Source: an uncultured Lachnospiraceae bacterium (GTDB lineage: Bacteria > Bacillota > Clostridia > Lachnospirales > Lachnospiraceae). Taken from it: 54,444 nucleotides of DNA. A program made the translations under genes and the position numbers. Below the pieces are notes generated by a model. The model was not told the DNA's origin. It searched no databases and saw nothing but the letters and a program-made list of their open reading frames with translations. Below are positions 15,787 to 24,506 of the stretch, one piece after another; within the stretch, counting starts at the first letter, position 1, and each line of letters starts with the position of its first letter. The stretch lies in NCBI GenBank assembly GCA_910584785.1, contig CAJUDX010000009.1, positions 11,357 through 65,800 on the forward strand, written 5' to 3'.

Positions 15787-16680
15787 TTGAACGAAAAAAC
15801 AAAGAAGATAAGCCGGGCAAAGCAAAAATCCATGCTTACTCCCTATGGATTTGTTTCTCCCGCTTCTCTTACTATTCTGATTCTGGTTGTATATCCTATC
15901 CTTTACGGAATTTATATCAGCTTTTTTGATACCAACTTAGTGAATAAATGGAAATTTGTCGGCCTTCGCTATTATCTTCAGGCATTGACGGATGCATCAT
16001 TCCTTCATAGTCTTGAAAAAACAATGATATTTACTGTGGCAGTTGTAGCCGGGCATTTTGTTCTTGGATTTATCTTTGCCTCGGTATTAAACATGAATAT
16101 ACGGTTCCGCACCATATTTCGGGGGATTTTAATTTTGCCCTGGCTGTTTCCCGATGTGGTGATTGCTTATCTGTTTAAATGGATCTTGAATACACAGGGG
16201 GGGATCGTCAATGAACTTTTGCTTCACATCGGCTTGATTTCCGAACCGGTGGGATGGCTGAGTACTTCAGCCACAGCGTTTCCCTGCGTGATTCTGGTCA
16301 GTATCTGGAAGGGTTATCCGTTGGTCATGGTGCAGATTTTGGCAGGAATCCAGACGATATCAACGGATATGTATGAGGCAGCGGAGATTGATGGGGCCAA
16401 TATGTGGCAGCGCTTCCGTTACATTACACTTCCGGCGCTAAAGCCGATTTTGACGACTATCCTGATTTTGGACACGGTTTGGGTATTTAAGCAGTTTACC
16501 ATGATCTGGCTGATGACTTCGGGAGGTCCGGGAAGCACAACGATGGTATCGGCAATTGAAATTTATAAGAATGCCTTTTCCTACTTTAAGTACGGGCTGG
16601 CCTCGGCGCAGTCGGTTTATATCCTGGTCATTTGTTACCTGATCGGTGTGGTATTCAGGAGGTTATTGCGTGATGACTAA
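15787..16680 (+). CDS. Sugar ABC transporter permease (MalF/UgpA-like)
   Basis: A 297-residue inner-membrane permease with about six transmembrane segments and the EAA loop 'MYEAAEIDGANMWQRFRYIT', which docks the ATPase. The start is a TTG five bases after a perfect AGGAGG, and no better ATG is close. It overlaps the next permease by 8 bp. There is no ATPase gene in the operon; such importers in Firmicutes usually borrow a shared MsmK/MsmX-type ATPase encoded elsewhere. Confidence 0.9.
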   Translation: MNEKTKKISRAKQKSMLTPYGFVSPASLTILILVVYPILYGIYISFFDTNLVNKWKFVGLRYYLQALTDASFLHSLEKTMIFTVAVVAGHFVLGFIFASVLNMNIRFRTIFRGILILPWLFPDVVIAYLFKWILNTQGGIVNELLLHIGLISEPVGWLSTSATAFPCVILVSIWKGYPLVMVQILAGIQTISTDMYEAAEIDGANMWQRFRYITLPALKPILTTILILDTVWVFKQFTMIWLMTSGGPGSTTMVSAIEIYKNAFSYFKYGLASAQSVYILVICYLIGVVFRRLLRDD

Positions 16681-17515
16681 ACAACAAAAAGCAGCACTGG
16701 TAAGGACTGCGGGTTATTTGATTTTACTTTTGGGCTGTATTTGTGTTCTCCTGCCCTTATCCTGGATGGTCATTACATCCTTAAAATCGATGGCAGATAT
16801 TACGTTATCGAGGGGACTAAAGCTTTTTCCCTCTGGCCCGACGCTGGGAAACTTTGTTAATATCTGGAAGGAATATCCTATTGCCACCTATATTAAAAAC
16901 AGTGCGATTGCGGTGGGAGGCTCGACGATATTCGGTGTTATCTGTGCCGCACTCTGCGGCTATGGGCTTTCGCGGTATGAATTTAAGGGGAAGGCGTTTC
17001 TGCTGAATTTTTTGCTGGTAACGCAGATGTTTCCAGCAGTAATGAAGATTATTCCCTATTATAAAATCCTGGTTAATCTTCATCTGAACAATACACGGAG
17101 CGGTTTGCTAATTGTCTATGCTTCGTTCAGCATCCCTTTTTGCACCTGGATGATGTACGGTTATTTTAAGAGTATACCGACAGGACTTGATGAGGCAGCC
17201 AGGGTGGATGGAAGCAGTGCTTTCCACACATTTTATAAAATTATCCTTCCCATTGCCATTCCGGGACTGGTGGCGACGGTGATTTATGCCTTTTTGCAGA
17301 ACTGGAATGAATACATGTTTGCTTCGGTTTTAATGTCCGCTGATGAGAAAAAAACCATTACTTATGCCATCAGTACCATGGCAGATGCGTATAAGATCCA
17401 GTGGAATTATCTGATGTGTGCGGCAATGATTTCAAGTGTGCCGACACTGGCGGTATTTGTGGTCATGCAGAAGTATCTGATTGCCGGAATGACTGCAGGG
17501 GCCGTGAAGGAGTAG
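16673..17515 (+). CDS. Sugar ABC transporter permease (MalG/UgpE-like)
   Basis: The second permease of the importer, about 280 residues with six membrane segments and the EAA loop 'GLDEAARVDGSSAFHTFYKI'. ATG 16673 overlaps the stop of the first permease (ATGACTAA) and follows AGGAGG by 8 bases, so the two are translationally coupled. Stop is TAG. The GH43 gene follows after 64 bp. Confidence 0.9.
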   Translation: MTKQQKAALVRTAGYLILLLGCICVLLPLSWMVITSLKSMADITLSRGLKLFPSGPTLGNFVNIWKEYPIATYIKNSAIAVGGSTIFGVICAALCGYGLSRYEFKGKAFLLNFLLVTQMFPAVMKIIPYYKILVNLHLNNTRSGLLIVYASFSIPFCTWMMYGYFKSIPTGLDEAARVDGSSAFHTFYKIILPIAIPGLVATVIYAFLQNWNEYMFASVLMSADEKKTITYAISTMADAYKIQWNYLMCAAMISSVPTLAVFVVMQKYLIAGMTAGAVKE

Positions 17516-17579
17516 AAAAGAATAGGAATCCTGACGTTTGCAGCATGATAAAGCGCAGGAGATAGACAGAGGTTGAATC

Positions 17580-19217
17580 ATGAAGAAGAATACATTTCAC
17601 AATCCGATTATAAAAGGAGGATATCCAGATCCGTCGATCTGCCGGGTGGAAGATACCTATTATATGGTAACGTCTTCCTTTTATTACTTTCCTGGGCTTC
17701 CGGTTTTTCGGAGTAAGGATTTAGTACACTGGGAACAGATTGGAAATGCGATTTCCCGGCCTGAGCAGCTTGATTTTCGGGACTGTGACAGTTCGGAGGG
17801 GCTTTGGGCAGCGACTATCCGGTATTATGATGGGATGTTTTACATAGCAGATACACTGGATATCAATGGAAGAACCTGCCGTTATAATTTTATTCTTACA
17901 GCAAAAGATCCGGCAGGACCCTGGTCGGATGCAGTAATCATTGAAGGGGCAGGAGGAATCGATCCCTCGCTGTTTTTTGACCGGGACGGTCGGATGTGGT
18001 ACTGCAGCAATGAGGTTCCTGAACAACTTTTGTATCCTGAACAGAAGATTATTTATGCCTGTGAACTGGATCGGGAAACGTTTCAGATTAAAGGGGAACG
18101 GCATATTATCTTTAATTCTATCGTAGATCGAAGCTTTTATACAGAGGCACCCCATATTTATGAAATTGGAGGAATGTATTATCTGATGACGGCTTGTGGC
18201 GGAACACAGACGAATCATGGGGTGAATATTTACCGCAGTGAAAAGCTTTTGGGTCCGTATGAGCCTTGTCCCCGAAATCCTGTGATAACAAACAGGAATG
18301 TGCGTCTGAATAACATCCTGGGCGTTGCGGTGGTCGGGCACGGGGATCTGGTGCAGACCCAGGCTGGGGAGTGGTATATGGTTTTGCTGGGAATACGGCC
18401 CTATCAACACGAGGGAAAGGATTATTATGTGAGCCGTCCCCGCAAATGGATTCGTACGCCTGACCGGAACCGGGACGCACAGTTTAATTTGGGCAGGGAA
18501 GTGTTTCTGGTGCCTGTGGCCTGGGATTATGACGGATGGCCATTGGCGGATAACGAAAATGGAATGGTGAACCTGACTGAACGCCGCCCGGATTTACCGG
18601 TATACCGTCCGCCCTTTCAGAGCCGGGTGGATAACTTTGAATCGGATGAACTGGATATGGTCTGGTGTATGCGCCGCCCGATTGCAGAGCCCTTTTACTC
18701 TCTGACCAAATGTCCCGGCTATCTTCGGCTATATCTTAAAAGGGTGAGGGCAGAGGAGCCAGGGGCGGCATCGATGCTGGTACGCAGGCAGCAGCACAAT
18801 GATTTTCAGGCAGCAGCGGCGATAGAATTTATGCCGCAGGCTGAAGGAGAAGAAGCGGGGCTGATTGTTACACAGAATGAGTGTTTTTCCTATCTGTTGG
18901 TAAAAGAACAGCAAAGGGGCAGTGCGTGGGTGAGTGTTTATCAGGTTGCCGGCGGTGTCCGCAGGCAGATTGCAACTGTTCCTGCAGAGCCCGGCAGAGT
19001 ATACTTATACCTGGAAGGAGGAGAGGGGAGCTATAGCTTTTATTATGGCTATCAGGAACGTTGTTTACAGCCCCTTGCTCTTGCTCAGGATGGGAGCTTA
19101 TTAAGTACGGTGGTTGCCGATGGGTTTATCGGCTCTTATCTTGGGATGTATGGGGCCGGAGAGGAAGGAAGTTATGCAGACTTTGATTGGTTCAGATATG
19201 AGGCGATAGAGGAATAA
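17580..19217 (+). CDS. GH43 glycoside hydrolase (beta-xylosidase/arabinofuranosidase type)
   Basis: A 545-residue cytoplasmic enzyme without signal peptide. Residues about 5-300 form the five-bladed propeller of GH43. The expected acidic triad is visible: Asp17 in GGYPDPSICR (base), Asp128 in GGIDPSLFFD (pKa modulator) and Glu189 in YTEAPHIYE (acid). Residues about 340-545 resemble the C-terminal beta-sandwich of xylosidase-type members. It probably cleaves xylo- or arabinoxylo-oligosaccharides brought in by the upstream importer. Exact specificity within GH43 cannot be read from the sequence. A strong terminator follows, closing the operon. Confidence 0.92.
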   Translation: MKKNTFHNPIIKGGYPDPSICRVEDTYYMVTSSFYYFPGLPVFRSKDLVHWEQIGNAISRPEQLDFRDCDSSEGLWAATIRYYDGMFYIADTLDINGRTCRYNFILTAKDPAGPWSDAVIIEGAGGIDPSLFFDRDGRMWYCSNEVPEQLLYPEQKIIYACELDRETFQIKGERHIIFNSIVDRSFYTEAPHIYEIGGMYYLMTACGGTQTNHGVNIYRSEKLLGPYEPCPRNPVITNRNVRLNNILGVAVVGHGDLVQTQAGEWYMVLLGIRPYQHEGKDYYVSRPRKWIRTPDRNRDAQFNLGREVFLVPVAWDYDGWPLADNENGMVNLTERRPDLPVYRPPFQSRVDNFESDELDMVWCMRRPIAEPFYSLTKCPGYLRLYLKRVRAEEPGAASMLVRRQQHNDFQAAAAIEFMPQAEGEEAGLIVTQNECFSYLLVKEQQRGSAWVSVYQVAGGVRRQIATVPAEPGRVYLYLEGGEGSYSFYYGYQERCLQPLALAQDGSLLSTVVADGFIGSYLGMYGAGEEGSYADFDWFRYEAIEE

Positions 19218-19271
19218 TACCGAGCCCGGTTTATCTTTGCGTTAAGATGGTTGATTTCCCTTTTTTAGTCC

Positions 19272-19314
19272 GCCCGGACGGTGCCTGCTTGCAGGCAGCG
19301 CCGGGCTTCTTTTT
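19272..19314 (+). terminator. Rho-independent terminator after the GH43 operon
   Basis: GCCCGG (19272) pairs with CCGGGC (19301-19306), and inside it TGCCTGC pairs with GCAGGCA. A T-rich run reaches 19314. Confidence 0.9.
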
Positions 19315-19342
19315 GTTCTAGCCGCAGATTTTTGCGAAACGA

Positions 19343-19371
19343 TTGAATTTTTTGTGCGTTTATTATATGAT
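19343..19371 (+). promoter_or_regulatory. Promoter for the membrane protein/Spx-like pair
   Basis: TTGAAT (19343-19348), 17-bp spacer, TATGAT (19366-19371), directly after the preceding terminator. Confidence 0.6.
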
Positions 19372-19421
19372 AAAATATGAAATATATTTGATTTGGCTTA
19401 AGGGAAAGGCGGGAAAAAACG

Positions 19422-20525
19422 GTGAAAATTAAACAAAGGAGAATTTACTATTTATCTGCCATTTTTGTGCTGTCAGGGCTGATTTTTTTTGGCTTGACGT
19501 ACAAGTTTCCGTTGTGTATGCTGTTTTTAACAGGAACTGTTTTCATTGGTGCCGGAATTTTGATGGAAGGCCGGCTTTTTGACACCAAACTCCAGTTTTA
19601 TGACGAAAACAGCAAAGAAGGGGCGGCAAACAGCAAAAAAAAGGCAGCGAATATCCGGCTGGCTATGACGATGGGGTGCTGTCTGTGTATTGCGGCGGTT
19701 GCTTATCATTTGGTTCGGTTTTTGGCTGCTATGCGTTTGGAAGTTTTATGGAATACTTTGCGCGGTTATATCCTGTTATCGGCTATCCGTGATATTTGCT
19801 TTATGGCAATGCTGGTCAGTCTGATTTTTTCGATTCACCGGGGAAGGGGTATATTTGCAGGAAGTTTTTTGACCGGAAGTTATTTCTTCTTGCGGCAGGC
19901 TTCGGGAAGCTGGATGATGCTGGGGCTGCTCCAGCCAAAGATGGACCTTGTGCTAAATGCCCTGCGCAGGGAACTCTTCCTTTTGCTTTACTGTATTGGT
20001 ATTGTGCTGTATTTTTATTGGAAGCATTTCAGGGATGTGAAGTTAACTGGTTATAACGTCGGCAGCGAGGGACAGGAGGAATCCCGAACTGCAAAAGGGC
20101 AATGGCAGGAAGAGCAAAAGGGTAATGGCAGTACAGGGCTGAAAATTTCAGGTGTAATTTACATAGTGTTGGCGATAATAGGCTTAGGTGTGTCTTCTCA
20201 TATGACGAATCAATCGTATGATGCCTGGTCATGGATTGGTGCGTGTGCTGTACTGGATAATCTTTTTTATTTATTTGCCGGACTTTACGCCTTTTGCTAT
20301 GCGAAAAGACCCGAAAAAGCAAAGAAGTGTATGATTTTAGGCTGGATATTGCTGGTCGGGGCAGTGCTTATGCTGACGGGCGGCTGTATACTGGTTGTGC
20401 AGAGCGCCTGGATGTTTGTGGAGATCGTTGGGAAAATGATTATTTTGCCTGCGCTGCTGCGGATAGTATTGGCGATAATTTATCTTAAAGGAGGAAGAAA
20501 TCTATGGAAGAAAAGAAAAAGTTGA
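19422..20525 (+). CDS. Polytopic membrane protein of unknown function
   Basis: A 367-residue protein with about nine hydrophobic segments, the first at residues 8-45, and a hydrophilic insertion near 200-230. The start is GTG after AAGGCGGGA. I do not recognise the family. Its last 22 bp overlap the start of the Spx/ArsC-like gene, which implies co-translation. The positive-inside pattern and small charged loops suggest a multispan inner-membrane protein. No catalytic motif is visible. Confidence 0.75.
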   Translation: MKIKQRRIYYLSAIFVLSGLIFFGLTYKFPLCMLFLTGTVFIGAGILMEGRLFDTKLQFYDENSKEGAANSKKKAANIRLAMTMGCCLCIAAVAYHLVRFLAAMRLEVLWNTLRGYILLSAIRDICFMAMLVSLIFSIHRGRGIFAGSFLTGSYFFLRQASGSWMMLGLLQPKMDLVLNALRRELFLLLYCIGIVLYFYWKHFRDVKLTGYNVGSEGQEESRTAKGQWQEEQKGNGSTGLKISGVIYIVLAIIGLGVSSHMTNQSYDAWSWIGACAVLDNLFYLFAGLYAFCYAKRPEKAKKCMILGWILLVGAVLMLTGGCILVVQSAWMFVEIVGKMIILPALLRIVLAIIYLKGGRNLWKKRKS

Positions 20526-20881
20526 CGGTGTTGTGTTATCAGAAGTGCAGTACCTGCCAGAAAGCGTTAAAGTGGCTGGATGAACATAAGATTGAATACA
20601 CAACAAGGGCGATTAAAGAGGAAAACCCGACCAAGGCTGAATTAAAGACCTGGGTTTCGCGAAGCGGGCTTCCGTTAAAACGCTTTTTTAATACCAGCGG
20701 AAATCTGTATAAGGAGATGCAGTTAAAAGATAAGCTGGGGCAGATGTCTGAAGATGAACAGCTTGCGCTTTTAGCTACAGATGGTATGCTGGTTAAGCGG
20801 CCGCTGGTGGTGGCGGATACGTTTGTGCTGACGGGGTTTAAGGAAAAGGAGTGGGAAGAAAAGTTTACACCATCGGTGTAA
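20504..20881 (+). CDS. Spx/MgsR/ArsC-family thioredoxin-fold protein
   Basis: A 125-residue protein of the arsenate reductase-like superfamily. The redox motif CSTC lies near residues 15-18, followed by the family segments KALKWLDEHKIEY and GLPLKRFFNTSGNLY. The C-terminal motif VKRPLVV matches the KRPI/L signature common to ArsC and Spx. Spx-type members bind RNA polymerase, while the YffB/ArsC-like ones are enzymes of uncertain role. The FNTSG pattern fits the ArsC-like 'Spx/MgsR' branch. The ATG follows GGAGGAAG and overlaps the upstream membrane gene. Confidence 0.85.
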   Translation: MEEKKKLTVLCYQKCSTCQKALKWLDEHKIEYTTRAIKEENPTKAELKTWVSRSGLPLKRFFNTSGNLYKEMQLKDKLGQMSEDEQLALLATDGMLVKRPLVVADTFVLTGFKEKEWEEKFTPSV

Positions 20882-20955
20882 AGTTCTCCTGAGCTGTATC
20901 GCTAGACCGGGGAGCGTTTTTATCGTCAGCGAAGTTGACCAGGGGGAGGAAAGGG

Positions 20956-21861
20956 ATGTTTAAAACATTGGTGGCAATCGAACCGGTGAATCTGATTCAA
21001 GCTGCGCAAAAGGAACTTAAACAGTATGCAGAGCAAGTTATTCTGTATGAGGATATTCCGGGAAGCGAAGAGGAAGTAATAAAGAGAATTGGGGATGCCG
21101 ACGGGGTATTGGTGAGCTATACGACACAGATTGGGAGAGCAGTATTGGAAAAGTGTCCTCATATTCGTTATGTGGGAATGTGCTGCAGCCTGTATTCTGA
21201 GGCCAGTGCAAATGTAGACATTGCTTATGCCAGAGAGCGGGGGATTAAAGTTCTGGGCATACGCGATTACGGTGACCGGGGCGTTGTGGAGTATGTATTG
21301 TATCAGTTAGTTCGGATTCTTCATGGGTTTGACTGCCCTATGTGGCAGGATGAGCCGTTAGAACTGACCGGGCTTAGGGTTGGAATCGTGGGGCTGGGGG
21401 TGTCCGGCAGTATGGTGGCGGACGCCCTGCAGATGATGGGGGCAGATATTTCCTATTACAGCAGGACAAGAAAAACCGAAAAGGAGGCGGCGGGGATGCG
21501 GTATCTGCCGTTAAATGATTTGCTTTCCCAAAGCCAGGCGGTGATTACCTGTTTAAATAAAAATATTATTTTGCTTGGAGAGGAACAGTTCCGGTGTCTT
21601 GGCAGGAAAAAGATTTTAATGAATACATCGATTGGGACAGCTTCGGATACAGCAGCACTGGAAAGGTGGCTGGAATATGAGGACAACCTGTATTGCTGTG
21701 ATACAGAAGCAGCTGTCGGCGACCCGGCAGGGAAACTGATTCAGAAAAAGAATGTGATTTGCATGCGGGTTTCTGTGGGCCGGACGAAACAGGCATTTGC
21801 GCTGCTGAGCAAAAAAGTATTGGATAATATTCGGCTGTATTTGGCAGGCGAAAAAGTGTAG
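20956..21861 (+). CDS. D-2-hydroxyacid dehydrogenase-like protein lacking canonical catalytic residues
   Basis: A 301-residue protein with the fold of NAD(P)-dependent D-isomer 2-hydroxyacid dehydrogenases. The dinucleotide motif is VGIVGLGVSGSMVADALQMM, followed by ISYYSRTRK, where an acidic residue would normally select NAD; Ser/Arg suggests NADP. The family's catalytic Arg (usually NxxRG) is replaced in MNTSIGTASD, and the C-terminal catalytic His motif is absent (CMRVSVGRTK). The glutamate region may persist in CDTEAAVGDP. ATG 20956 follows GGGGGAGGAAAGGG. It may be a divergent enzyme, a sensor or a catalytically dead paralogue. The downstream neighbour is the guanine deaminase. Confidence 0.8.
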   Translation: MFKTLVAIEPVNLIQAAQKELKQYAEQVILYEDIPGSEEEVIKRIGDADGVLVSYTTQIGRAVLEKCPHIRYVGMCCSLYSEASANVDIAYARERGIKVLGIRDYGDRGVVEYVLYQLVRILHGFDCPMWQDEPLELTGLRVGIVGLGVSGSMVADALQMMGADISYYSRTRKTEKEAAGMRYLPLNDLLSQSQAVITCLNKNIILLGEEQFRCLGRKKILMNTSIGTASDTAALERWLEYEDNLYCCDTEAAVGDPAGKLIQKKNVICMRVSVGRTKQAFALLSKKVLDNIRLYLAGEKV

Positions 21862-21943
21862 AGGAAAGCCGGGTGCAGCAGGTGCAGGATGAATAAAGGG
21901 AAAATAATATTGCCTTGTATTGAGAGGGTTAGGAGGGAATTTT

Positions 21944-23212
21944 ATGATAAGTAAATCAATTTTTATTTGCCGCGGTAATGTGATTTATGCTAGGGACAGG
22001 CGCCGTTTAGCTGTGCATGAGGACAGCTATCTTGTCGTGAAAGACGGTATTGTGGAGGGGATTTATCCGGTTTTGCCAGAGCAGTATGCGTCGCTTGAGG
22101 TGAAGGATTACGGGCGGGGGCTGATTATTCCGGCTTTCTCGGATCTGCACGTCCATGCGCCGCAGTATGTGCAGAGGGGAATCGGGATGGATGTACTGCT
22201 TTCTGACTGGCTGAACCAGTATACCTTCCCTCAGGAGGCGCGGTTTGCAGATATGGAGTATGCAAAGAATGTCTATGATGCTTTTGTGGATGATCTGATT
22301 TGCCAGGGAACGTTTCATGCGGCAATTTTTGCGACCATTCACCGTAAAGCCACAGATTATCTGTTTGCCAGGATGGAGGAAAAGGGGCTGTATGCCTTTG
22401 TGGGAAAAGTCAATATGGATGTTCACTCGCCGGACTGCCTGTGTGAAACGACGGAAGAATCTTTGCAGGAAACCCGGCTCTATCTGGAAAGCCACACATC
22501 CTGTACGACGGTTAAGCCCATTCTTACGCCTCGCTTTGCCCCGACCTGCAGCCGGGAACTGATGCATGGGCTTGGGAAGCTTTCGCAGGAATTTCACTGC
22601 GGCTTACATACACATCTGGTCGAGTCTAGGTGGGAGGCGGCAGAAGCACTGCGGCTGTTCCCGGAGTGCCAATCGGATGCGGAAATCTATGAGCAGGCAG
22701 GGCTTTTGGATAACGGGCCGTCCATCTTTGCCCATGTGATTTTCCCGTCGGCAGAAGATGTTCGGATTTTAAAGAAGTATCATGCGGTGAGTGTGCATTG
22801 CCCGGACGCCACAACGAATATTATTGCCGGAATTATGCCGGCAGCCGCTTTGCAGGATCAGGGAGCTGCGATTGCCCTGGGCAGCGATGTGGGCGGCGGA
22901 CATCAGCTTGCTATCTACCGCCAGGTAGCCCGCGCGGTGCAGCTGTCGAAGCTTAAAGAATTTTATGAACCGGAAAATAACCGTGCGATTAGCTTTGCTC
23001 ATGCGTTTTACCTGGCAACGAAGGCGGGCGGGAGTGTGTTTGGCAATGTCGGATCGCTGGAGAAGGGCTATCGTTTTAATGCGCTGGTAATTGAGCCAAT
23101 GGAAGATAAAGGTATGACCCTGTCCCCGGAAGAGCGGCTGGAGCGCTTCTGCTATACCGGGGATGACAGGAATATTGTGGCAAGGTATTTGTCGGGAGTG
23201 GCTGTAGAGTAG
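21944..23212 (+). CDS. guaD: Guanine deaminase-type amidohydrolase
   Basis: A 422-residue metal-dependent hydrolase that would convert guanine to xanthine and ammonia in the cytoplasm. Metal ligands are visible in FSDLHVHAPQY, in the histidines of CGLHTHLVES, and in ALGSDVGGGHQ. The sequence TPRFAPTCS is a hallmark of guanine deaminases. ATG 21944 follows AGGAGG; an in-frame TTG 24 bp upstream is less likely. It lies 80 bp after the dehydrogenase-like gene and converges with the deacetylase gene. No purine riboswitch is visible upstream. Confidence 0.88.
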   Translation: MISKSIFICRGNVIYARDRRRLAVHEDSYLVVKDGIVEGIYPVLPEQYASLEVKDYGRGLIIPAFSDLHVHAPQYVQRGIGMDVLLSDWLNQYTFPQEARFADMEYAKNVYDAFVDDLICQGTFHAAIFATIHRKATDYLFARMEEKGLYAFVGKVNMDVHSPDCLCETTEESLQETRLYLESHTSCTTVKPILTPRFAPTCSRELMHGLGKLSQEFHCGLHTHLVESRWEAAEALRLFPECQSDAEIYEQAGLLDNGPSIFAHVIFPSAEDVRILKKYHAVSVHCPDATTNIIAGIMPAAALQDQGAAIALGSDVGGGHQLAIYRQVARAVQLSKLKEFYEPENNRAISFAHAFYLATKAGGSVFGNVGSLEKGYRFNALVIEPMEDKGMTLSPEERLERFCYTGDDRNIVARYLSGVAVE

Positions 23213-23285
23213 GAAACAGGGGTGCAATGGGCTAAAACGCCAGAATAGAAAACGGAGAGAAAAATGATTTATAGCACAGCTTGTT

Positions 23286-24317
23286 TCAGGATACCAGGTC
23301 GTCCAGAGAGGCAAACTGATATCCCATTTCCTCCCATTTTGTCAGCAGTTCGTCGAGGATTTCACCGTTAGTTTTGGACGTACTGTGCAGCAGAACGATG
23401 GCGCCAGGGTGGATGCGTCCAAGAAGTTTTTTAAAAGCTTCTTCCTTTGTGGGCTGTTTATCTTCATACCAGTCCACATAGGCCAGGCTCCAGAAGAAGG
23501 TGTGGTAGCCCATCTCGTTTGCCATGGCTAAGTTGCTTTCGCTGTATTTTCCCTGGGGCGGTCGGTAGTATTGTTTCATCGGCTGCCCTGTGATCTGCTG
23601 GTATAAGGTTTCTAAATCTGACAACTCTTTTTGAAAGCTTTCTTTGGTTGAAATCTTCGACATATCCGGGTGGTGGTAGGTGTGATTTCCTACATTATGC
23701 CCTTCTGCCAGCATTCGCTTTACCAGCTCCGGGCTGGTTTCCAGATAATTTCCCACCAGAAAAAAGGTTGCCGGCGCACGGTGTTTTTTTAGTGCGTCTA
23801 AAATGGCTTCTGTATTTCCATTTTCATATCCGGCGTCAAAGGTGAGGTAGAGGACTTTTTCCTCCGTATCCTGAGCATAGTGGGCATTAAACTGCGACAG
23901 GTAGTCTGTGGAAGCATTGGCTACCGGCGGCTTTCCTTCCTGCTGAAAGCTTAATCCCCAGTTACCCTCATCGGAAGCCGAATAGATCGTCAGTTTTCCC
24001 TGGCTCTGTATCGGGGCTGCGCCTGCCGGAGTGGAGGTAAATCCTAAAATGTCCTTATTATGCTGCTTCCAGGCGCTTACCCCGTAAGCTGCCAGTTCAC
24101 CGGCAAGGAAGGAGAATAAAAAGAGGGCAGCGGTTAAGGCAGCAGGCCGGGCAAGCCGCCCTCTTGGGGAATACAGGGAAGGAAGCTTAAGTTTTCTGCT
24201 CTGACGGGAAAGCTGACGCAGTGCCAGAGAAAGCCGGGGAAAAGCAGGTTTTGAGAAATCCGGCCTGGATAAAGAGAGTTTCGTTAGGGGGAGTTTTGGA
24301 AAATGAATCTTCATCAT
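23286..24317 (-). CDS. Membrane-anchored polysaccharide deacetylase (PdaA-like)
   Basis: A 343-residue protein. A long, basic cytoplasmic tail (residues 1-55, rich in Pro/Leu/Lys/Arg) precedes one membrane segment (about 58-80), placing the catalytic domain outside. The NodB domain has LTFDAGYENG (Asp161 metal/base), NHTYHHPD (His212, His216) and RPPQGKYS. The DAG variant of the DD metal motif and the overall pattern resemble PdaA, the muramic-acid deacetylase of spore cortex delta-lactam synthesis. Two in-frame ATGs (24317, 24314) follow GAGGAA. Function in cortex or vegetative wall is inferred. Confidence 0.85.
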   Translation of the reverse strand: MMKIHFPKLPLTKLSLSRPDFSKPAFPRLSLALRQLSRQSRKLKLPSLYSPRGRLARPAALTAALFLFSFLAGELAAYGVSAWKQHNKDILGFTSTPAGAAPIQSQGKLTIYSASDEGNWGLSFQQEGKPPVANASTDYLSQFNAHYAQDTEEKVLYLTFDAGYENGNTEAILDALKKHRAPATFFLVGNYLETSPELVKRMLAEGHNVGNHTYHHPDMSKISTKESFQKELSDLETLYQQITGQPMKQYYRPPQGKYSESNLAMANEMGYHTFFWSLAYVDWYEDKQPTKEEAFKKLLGRIHPGAIVLLHSTSKTNGEILDELLTKWEEMGYQFASLDDLVS

Positions 24318-24382
24318 GTTGTTTCCTCATCCATTGAATTTAGTACCAGTATATTTTTCTGTTGGAAAAACATACATTTTAT

Positions 24383-24411
24383 TTGCATAAGCTTTCAGAC
24401 TATAGTAAAAT
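24383..24411 (+). promoter_or_regulatory. Candidate promoter for metallophosphoesterase-GH5 genes
   Basis: TTGCAT (24383-24388), 17-bp spacer, TAAAAT (24406-24411), in the divergent gap after the deacetylase gene. Confidence 0.5.
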
Positions 24412-24506
24412 AGGAGAATCCGCAGGGAAATGTTTGATTTAAATATTCGATTTGTCTGCAGTGATAAAAGGATAAGGAAAGGTGGAGCACAATTATTTCA
24501 GTTCAT

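Noticed and set aside
20881..20935. Terminator after the Spx-like gene
   Set aside because: The CTCC/GGAG pairing is only four bases with a long loop, too weak to call.
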